This document shows, piece by piece, positions 1 through 5,338 of a stretch of DNA of 5,338 nt. The position numbers and the translations under genes were made by a program. Positions within the stretch are counted from its first letter, which is position 1. Every line of letters begins with the position of its first letter. The stretch lies in assembly GCA_030744095.1 (NCBI GenBank), contig JASLRF010000523.1, positions 1 through 5,338 of the forward strand. Reading direction: 5' to 3'. The notes beneath the pieces were generated by a model, which ran no database searches, was not told where the DNA came from, and worked only from the letters and a program-made list of their open reading frames with translations. This DNA comes from Pirellulaceae bacterium. Lineage in GTDB: Bacteria > Planctomycetota > Planctomycetia > Pirellulales > Pirellulaceae.

Positions 1-420
1 CAGGCACGAGAATTAGGCGCTACGGCAGGTTTCAATTACACGCGTAAGGAGTGGCCCGCCGAGCTGAAAGCCGAGGCCGGTGCCGTCGACTTGGTCGTCG
101 ATAGCGCAGGTGGAGAAGGCTACGAGGCGACGGTCAATCTGGCCGCGCCGGGCGGCCGGATTGTCAGCTACGGTGCCACGGCAGGTCCGGCCAAGAAGTT
201 AGATCTGTTCAAGGTCTTTTGGAAACAACTGCGGTTGGTGGGCACGACCATGGGGTCGCCGGAGGATTTTCAAGAGATGATCGAATTCGTCGGCCGGCAC
301 CAGATTGCACCCACGATCGATCAGGTTGTTCCGTTGGCCGATGGTGCCGCGGCGGTCGAGCGGATGCGCGAATCGCCCCAATTCGGCAAGATGGTACTCG
401 ACTGTCAAGATGTGGCGTAA
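1..420 (+). CDS. Zinc-type alcohol dehydrogenase / quinone oxidoreductase-like protein (MDR superfamily), C-terminal part
   Basis: This is a partial gene whose 5' end lies outside the window; the frame is open from base 1 and ends at TAA 418-420, giving 139 visible residues. The visible part is the C-terminal half of the NAD(P)-binding Rossmann region plus the end of the catalytic fold. It begins in the strand/helix containing ARELGA (residues 2-7). Next come DLVVDSAGG (30-38), the usual MDR sequence after the dinucleotide fold, and the glycine-rich GGRIVSYGAT (51-60). The tail has the pattern ..QVVPLADGAAAVERM.., ending in GKMVLDC, as in zinc-binding dehydrogenases and quinone reductases. 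The family catalyses NAD(P)(H)-dependent interconversion of alcohols and carbonyls, or reduction of enones and quinones. The zinc ligands would be upstream, so neither metal dependence nor substrate can be judged. The gene converges on pyruvate kinase. An internal TTG at 91 is not a real start because homology continues upstream of it. Confidence 0.88.
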   Translation, partial: QARELGATAGFNYTRKEWPAELKAEAGAVDLVVDSAGGEGYEATVNLAAPGGRIVSYGATAGPAKKLDLFKVFWKQLRLVGTTMGSPEDFQEMIEFVGRHQIAPTIDQVVPLADGAAAVERMRESPQFGKMVLDCQDVA

Positions 421-425
421 GCTTC

Positions 426-464
426 CAGCTTGCGATTTATGAACGCGAAACCCAAGGCAAGCTG
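426..464. repeat. Imperfectly spaced inverted repeat in convergent spacer
   Basis: CAGCTTGC at 426-433 is the exact reverse complement of GCAAGCTG at 457-464, separated by 23 bases. It lies six bases after the stop of the dehydrogenase gene and just before a stronger palindrome at 469-494. The loop is long, so it could be chance or half of a larger repeated element. There is no T-tract, which argues against a classical intrinsic terminator. Confidence 0.4.
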
Positions 465-468
465 TGCT

Positions 469-494
469 GTGGCACGGTCTCCTGACCGTGCCAC
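469..494. repeat. Perfect 11-bp palindromic hairpin between convergent genes
   Basis: GTGGCACGGTC (469-479) and GACCGTGCCAC (484-494) are perfect reverse complements around the loop TCCT (480-483). The stem is GC-rich and would be stable in RNA from either strand. It sits in the 93-base spacer between two convergent stop codons (420 and 514), a position suited to a bidirectional transcription stop or a 3' mRNA stabiliser. No run of T follows it on either strand, so it is not a textbook Rho-independent terminator. From general familiarity, palindromes of this look are dispersed in planctomycete genomes, so it may be one copy of a REP-like family; that is unproven here. Confidence 0.7.
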
Positions 495-513
495 CATTCA
501 ACGGGGTGGATGT

Positions 514-1974
514 TCATTCGACCTCTTGAACAACCACAACGTTATGCGCACTTTTGACCACTGCGCTACCGATGAGGTAGACAACGCAATCCCCTTTCGC
601 CAGTCGTTTCTGCTGTTTCCCCCACGATTCGATGAACTCGCGCAATTCTGGTCCGCTTCCCGCCGGCGCACCTGGCAACGGCGTAATTCCCCAAAACAAG
701 CTCATCTGGCGTAAAGTCTCGACGGAATCACTGATCCCCACGACGCGCGTCAGTTGGCGGAATTTGGCTTGGAACCGCGCCGTCGCACCACTCCGGCTGG
801 TGATGACGACCATGGTGGCGTGCAACTGCGAGGCGATTTCCACGGCACCGCGTACGGTCGCGGCCGAGATCGGATGGACTCCAGACAGAGCTGGAGTTGG
901 CGCCTGCCCAGACGCAGGCCGCTGCATCAGGTTCTCTGGAGTCGCCATCGTTGCCTCGGTGGCTTGCATGACACAGTTCATCATTTCCACGGATTCACGA
1001 GGAAAGTCGCCGATTGCTGTTTCGCCGGAGAGCATACAGGCATCGGCGCCGTCGAGAATCGCGTTTGCCACATCGCTGACTTCGGCACGTGTCGGGCGAG
1101 GTGAATGCTGCATACTGTCGAGCATCTGTGTGGCCACAATGACTGGCTTGGCAAGCCGCTGGCAGGTCGACACAATTCGCTTCTGCGCCATGGGCGTCTC
1201 GGCCAACTCGATTTCGACGCCCAAATCCCCTCGGGCCACCATCACGGCATCTGCCGCCAACACAATATCTTCCAGACAGGACATCGCCTCGGCCTTTTCA
1301 ATCTTGGCCACAGTCATGGCGCTGGAGCCAAACGATTGGACGAGCTGTTTCAGTTGAATGACTTCATCGGGACTTCGCACAAAGCTCAAGCTGATAAAGT
1401 CCGCCCCCGCTTGGGCTGCCCATTTGGCGTTGTCCAGGTCCGCCTCGGTCATCGCCGGCACAGTCAACGTGACACCTGGTAGATTGACCCCCTGTCGACT
1501 TCGCAGGATTCCCGCGCCTGTCACACGGCAGACTGCTGCACCTGCTTCAAGCGCGGTCACTTGCATGCTGACGGTCCCGTCGGCCAGCATCACACGATCG
1601 CCGATCTTCAGCTCGTCAACAAGCCTGACATAGCTGCAGATCAGTTCATTGGCCGCAGCCGATGTGTCTCCGCGAACAAAGCGAAATTCCTGATCCAGCT
1701 CACATTGCGTTGGATCGTCGAGCAACTTTCCCAGGCGGATTTTCGGGCCGGCTAAGTCCACTAATACGCCGACCGGCTGATTTGTCGTCTCGCTGGCTTG
1801 GCGAACGGAGTCCAATGTTGCTTGATGTTCCTCGCGCGTGCCGTGAGCCGTATTAATACGAAACACATCGACGCCAGCATCGATCAAGGCCCGAAGCATT
1901 TCGACGGTGCCGCAAGCGGGGCCGACGGTGGCCACGATTTTTGTGCGGGGCTTTCGGGAGGAGGTGTGGGACAA
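514..1974 (-). CDS. pyk: Pyruvate kinase
   Basis: This cytosolic glycolytic enzyme transfers phosphate from phosphoenolpyruvate to ADP, giving pyruvate and ATP. It is complete at 486 residues, a typical length. Visible in order are the N-terminal strand RTKIVATVGPA (10-20), FRINTAHG (38-45), VDLAGPKIRLG (72-82), the B domain (about 83-160), catalytic K224 with metal ligand E226 in VAKIEKAE, and metal ligand D250 in MVARGDLG. The substrate/proton-relay threonine T282 lies in VATQML, followed by SGETAIGDFP and the C-domain phosphate loop TSRSGATAR. K78 occupies the place of Glu117 of the rabbit muscle enzyme and L74 that of Thr113; these substitutions mark K+-independent pyruvate kinases. The start is TTG at 1974-1972: no ATG occurs in this frame between the upstream stop (2055-2053) and the conserved N-terminus, and AAGGAA (1994-1989) lies 14 bases upstream, somewhat far. 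The gene is divergent from recQ and convergent with the dehydrogenase, so it is probably monocistronic. Confidence 0.97.
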   Translation of the reverse strand: MSHTSSRKPRTKIVATVGPACGTVEMLRALIDAGVDVFRINTAHGTREEHQATLDSVRQASETTNQPVGVLVDLAGPKIRLGKLLDDPTQCELDQEFRFVRGDTSAAANELICSYVRLVDELKIGDRVMLADGTVSMQVTALEAGAAVCRVTGAGILRSRQGVNLPGVTLTVPAMTEADLDNAKWAAQAGADFISLSFVRSPDEVIQLKQLVQSFGSSAMTVAKIEKAEAMSCLEDIVLAADAVMVARGDLGVEIELAETPMAQKRIVSTCQRLAKPVIVATQMLDSMQHSPRPTRAEVSDVANAILDGADACMLSGETAIGDFPRESVEMMNCVMQATEATMATPENLMQRPASGQAPTPALSGVHPISAATVRGAVEIASQLHATMVVITSRSGATARFQAKFRQLTRVVGISDSVETLRQMSLFWGITPLPGAPAGSGPELREFIESWGKQQKRLAKGDCVVYLIGSAVVKSAHNVVVVQEVE

Positions 1975-1988
1975 AGTGATGCTGATAG

Positions 1989-1994
1989 TTCCTT
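1989..1994 (-). promoter_or_regulatory. Candidate ribosome binding site of pyruvate kinase
   Basis: On the minus strand this reads AAGGAA, the only Shine-Dalgarno-like sequence near the TTG start at 1974. The gap of 14 bases is longer than the usual 5-10, so initiation may be modest. It supports TTG 1974 over any downstream start, since the conserved RTKIVATVGPA strand begins only ten residues into the protein. Confidence 0.45.
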
Positions 1995-2051
1995 GAATAA
2001 CGGTCTCAGGATGAATGTCGCGACTTGGCCATTCGGGAAGTAGCTCGTCGT

Positions 2052-2065
2052 GTCATTGTAATGAC
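2052..2065. promoter_or_regulatory. Operator-like inverted repeat in the pyk/recQ divergent spacer
   Basis: GTCATT (2052-2057) and AATGAC (2060-2065) are perfect reverse complements around the two bases GT. The symmetry and size fit a dimeric regulator half-site pair, and the element lies between two divergent genes. It overlaps the proposed -35 of the recQ promoter. No regulator is encoded nearby, so this is a structural observation only. Confidence 0.35.
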
Positions 2066-2085
2066 GCAGGGTATGCGGTTATACC
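2056..2085 (+). promoter_or_regulatory. Candidate sigma-70-type promoter for recQ
   Basis: TTGTAA (2056-2061) matches four of six bases of a -35 box. TATACC (2080-2085) matches four of six of a -10 box, and the gap is 18 bases. Transcription would start near 2092, about 40 bases before the recQ ATG. The -10 region lies in a small symmetric stretch, GGTAT (2070-2074) ... ATACC (2081-2085). Planctomycete promoters are poorly defined, so this is tentative. No equally good promoter was seen for the leftward pyk gene, although TACAAT on the minus strand (2060-2055) resembles a -10 box. Confidence 0.3.
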
Positions 2086-2133
2086 TACCCAACGCAAGCA
2101 TCGTTCTTGTTCCGCGACGATTGTGATGGTTTC

Positions 2134-3630
2134 ATGCAAGCAGTGCAAATCCTGCAACGTGTTTTTGGTCACGATGATTTTCGGGCCTCTCAGCGCGCTG
2201 TCATCGATCATGTCATGCTTGGGCAACATGCCCTCGTGATCATGCCTACGGGAATGGGGAAATCGCTCTGCTATCAGGTGCCGGCGCTGAGCGACTGGCC
2301 GGTAGCCGAGCCAATGTCGGAGAACGTGGAGCCGTCCAAGGAACATTGGGATTCACCGCTGACGGTCGTGATTTCGCCACTGATTGCCCTGATGAAGGAC
2401 CAGGTTGATGCCCTCCGGCGACGCGGGGTCGAGGCCGCATTTATTAATTCGTCACTTCAGCGATCGGAGCGCGAGCAACGGTACGCCGCCGTGGCCTCGG
2501 GAAGCTACGTGCTGCTTTATGTCACACCCGAACGATTTCGCAAGGCAGAATTTCAGCAAGTACTTGCAAAACGCAAGATCCGCTTGCTGGCCGTCGATGA
2601 AGCGCATTGTATTAGCGAATGGGGCCATGATTTTCGGCCCGATTACACGCGTCTGGCAGAGATTCGCCAGTCGATGAGCAATCCCACGACGATCGCCCTG
2701 ACCGCCACGGCGACGCCCGATGTGCAACGCGACATCGTGAAACAACTCGGCCTGCTGCCGGAAGATGTCGAGCTGTTCCACGAGGGTATTGATCGACCCA
2801 ATCTGCAGTTGGATGTCGATGAAGTCTGGGACATTGATGACAAGCTTCAGCACATCCTCGGCGAAGTCCGCCCTGAAATGTTGGGTACCGGCAGCGGGAT
2901 TGTTTATTTCACGTTGATACGCACCTTGATGGAGTTCAGCGAACGACTGGAGAACGAAGGCGTTCCCCACGTGGCCTACCATGGCGATCTGCAGCGCCAA
3001 CGTCGTCGATCGATTCAAGATCGCTTTATGCAGGGCGACGAACCTCTGGTTCTGGCGACCAATGCGTTCGGTATGGGGATCGACAAAGACGATATTCGGC
3101 TGGTCCTGCACGCCGACTTGCCGGGGTCGATGGAATCCTACTATCAGGAAATTGGACGCGCGGGGCGTGATGGCCAACCAAGCCGATGTTTGCTCCTGTA
3201 TGAACAGGGCGATTTGGCGACACAAATGGAATTCATCGGTTGGAGTAATCCCACGTCCGAATTCTATCACCGCGTTCATCACATCCTGGCAACTGAATTG
3301 GAGAAGGTGAACGCATTTGGTACGGACTGGCTCAGAGATAAACTACACTTCAAGCAGCGGCACGACCATCGCATGGACACGGTGCTGTCAATGTTGGATC
3401 GATACGGGGTGACCGAAGTGGACGACAAAACAGGTGATCTAATGTTGGTCAGTGATCTGCCCGAGGCCCTGACCGACGGGGAGCGACTGGCTGCGAAACT
3501 CCGTCGAGATCAAGAGAAACTGCTGGCGTTGGTGAATTTCGTCCGCCACGAAGGCGATCGCAAAGCGTACATTCACGAGTACTTCGGATTGCCGTACAAG
3601 GGTGAGGAAGTAGGCAGCCGTGAGTCGTGA
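2134..3630 (+). CDS. recQ: Short RecQ-family ATP-dependent DNA helicase lacking the zinc site, complete RQC and HRDC
   Basis: This superfamily-2 3'-5' DNA helicase has a complete motor. Visible are motif 0 (FRASQ, 16-20), Walker A (PTGMGKS, 38-44), motif Ia (VISPLIALMKDQ, 79-90), DEAH (155-158) running into the RecQ aromatic-rich loop CISEWGHDFRPDY (159-171), motif III (ALTATAT, 188-194), RPNL (221-224), motif IV (VYF...YHGDL), motif V (NAFGMGIDK, 310-318) and motif VI (QEIGRAGRDG, 338-347). The family repairs and restarts damaged replication forks with RecA, RecF-pathway proteins and SSB. A region of about 130 residues follows motif VI, including a helix-rich stretch that may be winged-helix-like. 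The segment GDRKAYIHEYFG (474-485) then aligns with the CRRxxLLxYFGE of RecQ zinc domains. The first zinc Cys is replaced by D475, and the protein ends 13 residues after YFG, before the other three Cys. ATG 2134 is preferred to TTG 2107 because homology begins at residue 4-11; the ribosome site is weak. A TIGR03032-like gene follows 31 bases downstream. Confidence 0.93.
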   Translation: MQAVQILQRVFGHDDFRASQRAVIDHVMLGQHALVIMPTGMGKSLCYQVPALSDWPVAEPMSENVEPSKEHWDSPLTVVISPLIALMKDQVDALRRRGVEAAFINSSLQRSEREQRYAAVASGSYVLLYVTPERFRKAEFQQVLAKRKIRLLAVDEAHCISEWGHDFRPDYTRLAEIRQSMSNPTTIALTATATPDVQRDIVKQLGLLPEDVELFHEGIDRPNLQLDVDEVWDIDDKLQHILGEVRPEMLGTGSGIVYFTLIRTLMEFSERLENEGVPHVAYHGDLQRQRRRSIQDRFMQGDEPLVLATNAFGMGIDKDDIRLVLHADLPGSMESYYQEIGRAGRDGQPSRCLLLYEQGDLATQMEFIGWSNPTSEFYHRVHHILATELEKVNAFGTDWLRDKLHFKQRHDHRMDTVLSMLDRYGVTEVDDKTGDLMLVSDLPEALTDGERLAAKLRRDQEKLLALVNFVRHEGDRKAYIHEYFGLPYKGEEVGSRES

Positions 3631-3631
3631 C

Positions 3632-3659
3632 TTGGAAATTGGAAGTTGAAGGTTGAAAG
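3632..3659 (+). repeat. Four tandem 7-bp degenerate units between recQ and the next gene
   Basis: The four units TTGGAAA, TTGGAAG, TTGAAGG and TTGAAAG lie end to end from one base after the recQ stop to two bases before the next ATG. Each begins with TTG and continues as a purine run. The stretch nearly fills the intergenic gap. Its third unit supplies GAAGG (3648-3652), nine bases before ATG 3662, so the repeat doubles as the ribosome binding site. Adding or losing a unit would change translation spacing. Confidence 0.65.
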
Positions 3660-3661
3660 TC

Positions 3662-4732
3662 ATGCCCAAACAACACGCGCCGTCCTCTGAACCACCTCGA
3701 CTGGAGTTGAATGCGTCGCGTCAGTTTACGAATTGGTTGGCCGAGCAACAATGTAGCTTGGCCTTCACGACGTACCAAACCGGAAAACTGTTCTTGATCG
3801 GCCTGCAGCCGGACGGACGGTTGTCGATTTTCGAGCGAACGTTTAATCGCTGCATGGGACTTTGGTCAGATGCGCAAACGGTCTGGATGAGTTCGATTTA
3901 TCAGATGTGGCGTTTCGAAAATGTTCTGGAGCGCGGGCAATCTGCAGGCGGCTTCGATCGAGTTTACGTGCCGCAATTGGGCAACACCACGGGAGACATT
4001 GACGCGCATGATGTGGCAGTCGATCGTGACGGGCGCGTGGTCTTCATCAACACGCTGTTTAGCTGCCTGGCGACGATCAGCGACACCCACAGTTTCGTAC
4101 CGTTATGGCAGCCGCCGTGGATCAGCAAGCTGGCCGCTGAGGACCGTTGCCATCTCAACGGATTGGCGATGGAAGATGGACGCCCAGCCTACGTGACCGT
4201 GGTAAGTCGCTCCGATGTCGCCGACGGATGGCGGGACAGGAGGCGCGACGGCGGATGTTTGGTCGATATTCGCACGGACGATGTCATCGCCGATGGGCTG
4301 TCGATGCCGCATTCGCCACGGATTTATCGTGATCAACTTTGGCTTCTGAATTCGGGCTGTGGATTTCTGGGGCGACTCGACCGCAAACGGGGTGAGTTTG
4401 AACCAGTCACATTCTGTCCTGGTTACTTGCGAGGTTTGGCGTTTAGGGGCGACTTCGCCATCGTCGGGATGTCGCAGGCACGCGAAAACAAGACGTTTTC
4501 AGGTCTTGAGCTGGACGACAATCTGGCCCAGCGCGATGCGGAGCCACGTTGCGGCCTGGGAGTAATCGACCTCCGCACCGGTGACATGGTCCATTGGCTC
4601 TCGATCGAGGGGATTGTCCGTGAGTTGTACGATGTCGTTGTCTTGCCCGGCGTCGCTCGACCCATGGCATTGGGATTCAAGACCGACGAAATTCGTCGCA
4701 CCATTTCGGTAGGTGGCGACGGTGACGCATAG
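3662..4732 (+). CDS. TIGR03032 / DUF4915-like protein of unknown function
   Basis: I recognise the sequence as a TIGR03032-type conserved protein, a family without an established function. It has 356 residues and no signal peptide or membrane segment that I can see, so it is probably cytoplasmic. Conserved blocks typical of the family are GDIDAHDV (111-118), VFINTLFSCLATIS (127-140), FVPLWQPPWISKLAAEDRCH (145-164), HLNGLAM (164-170), SDVADGWRDRR (184-194), GLSMPHSPR (212-220), LWLLNSG (226-232), FCPGYLRGLA, RCGLGVIDLRTG and ELYDVVVLPGVARPMALG. The repeated pattern of short strands ending in DGR/RDQ turns suggests a beta-propeller. The invariant-looking Asp, His and Asn residues suggest a ligand or metal site; both points are inference. 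ATG 3662 is chosen because GAAGG (3648-3652) lies nine bases upstream, whereas TTG 3653 has no room for a ribosome site. The 31-base gap after recQ suggests co-transcription. Confidence 0.85.
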   Translation: MPKQHAPSSEPPRLELNASRQFTNWLAEQQCSLAFTTYQTGKLFLIGLQPDGRLSIFERTFNRCMGLWSDAQTVWMSSIYQMWRFENVLERGQSAGGFDRVYVPQLGNTTGDIDAHDVAVDRDGRVVFINTLFSCLATISDTHSFVPLWQPPWISKLAAEDRCHLNGLAMEDGRPAYVTVVSRSDVADGWRDRRRDGGCLVDIRTDDVIADGLSMPHSPRIYRDQLWLLNSGCGFLGRLDRKRGEFEPVTFCPGYLRGLAFRGDFAIVGMSQARENKTFSGLELDDNLAQRDAEPRCGLGVIDLRTGDMVHWLSIEGIVRELYDVVVLPGVARPMALGFKTDEIRRTISVGGDGDA

Positions 4733-4733
4733 C

Positions 4734-4766
4734 TGCCTGAAAGCGTGAACGTTCAGGGCATGTTTT
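4734..4766 (+). terminator. Possible intrinsic terminator after the TIGR03032-like gene
   Basis: TGCCTGAA (4734-4741) can pair with TTCAGGGCA (4752-4760), with one G bulged and a 10-base loop, and is followed by TGTTTTC (4761-4767). It starts two bases after the TAG and precedes the convergent hydrolase stop. A fully symmetric core, TGAACGTTCA (4746-4755 region), overlaps it and could compete for pairing. The stem is modest and the T-run short, so this is a weak call. Confidence 0.35.
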
Positions 4767-5338
4767 CACCGCCCGCCAGTCGTCGGCCGTTTGGGCCAGT
4801 CCAGATGTTTGTGCAGAAAGTCGAACGTCCCCTTGCCATTGATTGTGTGTGGTCCAATGAACCATTCGATTTCCGTGCGATCACCGATGCCGAGCTTGGC
4901 TTGGTAAAGATGCCGCACTTTCGCGAACTCGTGTGCGACCCACTGGTCTTCGCCAACACCGTCGAAGTGCCCTCTTTCGACCATGAAGGGGCGCGGACAG
5001 ACCAGCGCCGCCATCTCGGCGTAATTAAACGTGCTGCCCAGATCGAACTCGAAGATCTCGTATTCGCCCGTCCACATGTAGCTAAAGTTGTGGCGAGTGC
5101 TGGCGTTCTTGAGAACCCATTCATTAAAATCGGCCGAACAGATGGATAAGCAGTAATCGGTCACCAGCGGCGGAATCCGCATCGCACTCTTCCCGCCATA
5201 CGACAGACCATAGAACGCAATTCGGTCCGGATCTACATTGGGTAGCGTTTTGAGCCAATTTACAATCTGTTGATGCTGTGGCACCATGACGGAGAACAGC
5301 GTCTTCTTCAGTGGATTGGCTTTGCGCTGCAACGTGCG
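4766..5338 (-). CDS. Planctomycete-type alpha/beta hydrolase (dienelactone hydrolase / acetyl xylan esterase-like), C-terminal part
   Basis: This is a partial gene on the minus strand. Its 5' end lies beyond the right edge and the frame is open to base 5338; it ends at TGA 4768-4766, with 190 residues visible. Numbering from the window edge, DPDRIAFYGLSYGGKSAMRI carries the nucleophile elbow G-L-S-Y-G-G with Ser46. FMVERGHFDGVGEDQW (118-133) supplies acid candidates D126 or D131. GPHTINGKGTFDFLHKHL (162-179) carries the probable catalytic His164. The product is therefore a Ser-His-Asp hydrolase, probably an esterase acting on acetylated or other esterified substrates. Similar proteins in planctomycetes are often secreted, but the N-terminus is missing so localisation is unknown. 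The TTG at 5332 is an internal Leu, not a start. The gene converges on the TIGR03032-like gene with a 33-base gap. Confidence 0.88.
   Translation of the reverse strand, partial: RTLQRKANPLKKTLFSVMVPQHQQIVNWLKTLPNVDPDRIAFYGLSYGGKSAMRIPPLVTDYCLSICSADFNEWVLKNASTRHNFSYMWTGEYEIFEFDLGSTFNYAEMAALVCPRPFMVERGHFDGVGEDQWVAHEFAKVRHLYQAKLGIGDRTEIEWFIGPHTINGKGTFDFLHKHLDWPKRPTTGGR

Noticed and set aside
469..494. Classical Rho-independent terminator
   Set aside because: The stem is excellent but no T-run follows on either strand, so it is recorded as a palindromic repeat instead.
632..1357. 241-codon open frame on the plus strand
   Set aside because: It is antisense within pyruvate kinase, whose complete motif set fixes the coding strand. 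The translation has no recognisable domain and is a shadow frame.
2015..2239. Small open frame crossing the pyk/recQ spacer
   Set aside because: It overlaps the start of recQ in another frame. Its product is low-complexity Ser/Cys-rich sequence with no credible ribosome site.
2452..3282. 276-codon open frame on the minus strand
   Set aside because: It lies antisense to the conserved recQ helicase motifs. Its length is explained by codon bias in the real gene and it shows no family features.
4745..5149. 134-codon open frame on the plus strand
   Set aside because: It is antisense to the alpha/beta hydrolase, whose GLSYGG and GPHTINGKG motifs are clear on the minus strand.
1..5338. CRISPR array, transposase, tRNA/rRNA, toxin-antitoxin or defence cassette
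   Set aside because: I looked for regular spaced repeats, DDE or serine recombinase motifs, cloverleaf-like sequence and small gene pairs and saw none. RecQ-like helicases occur in some defence systems, but none of the expected partners is present here.

Overview
The window looks like ordinary chromosomal DNA from a planctomycete, probably a Pirellula/Rhodopirellula-type organism. This is inferred from protein character, not from a marker gene. The alpha/beta hydrolase with its GLSYGGKSA elbow and the TIGR03032-type protein both resemble proteins I associate with that phylum. GC content is moderate by eye, intergenic regions are short, and the spacers contain small palindromic or tandem repeats.

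Layout, left to right. (1) Positions 1-420 (+) are the 3' end of a zinc-type alcohol dehydrogenase / quinone oxidoreductase-like gene (MDR superfamily). (2) Positions 421-513 are a convergent spacer with two inverted repeats, one a perfect 11-bp palindrome with a 4-base loop. (3) Positions 514-1974 (-) are a complete pyruvate kinase with a TTG start and a residue signature predicting K+-independence. (4) Positions 1975-2133 are a divergent spacer with operator-like symmetry and a candidate promoter for the rightward genes. (5) Positions 2134-3630 (+) are a short RecQ-family helicase. Its motor is intact, but the protein stops inside what is normally the zinc-binding subdomain. (6) Positions 3632-3659 hold four 7-bp tandem units that also carry the ribosome binding site of the next gene. 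(7) Positions 3662-4732 (+) are a TIGR03032 / DUF4915-like protein of unknown function, probably co-transcribed with recQ. (8) Positions 4734-4766 are a possible terminator hairpin. (9) Positions 4766-5338 (-) are the 3' part of a planctomycete-type alpha/beta hydrolase that runs off the right edge.

The genes do not form an obvious pathway. The only likely operon is recQ plus the TIGR03032-like gene (31-bp gap, same strand). Pyruvate kinase is divergent from it, and the two outer genes are convergent with their neighbours. I see no CRISPR array, transposase, tRNA, rRNA, toxin-antitoxin pair or clear defence island. The points most worth following are the zinc-less short RecQ paired with an uncharacterised conserved protein, the repeat sequences in the spacers, and the K+-site substitutions in pyruvate kinase.
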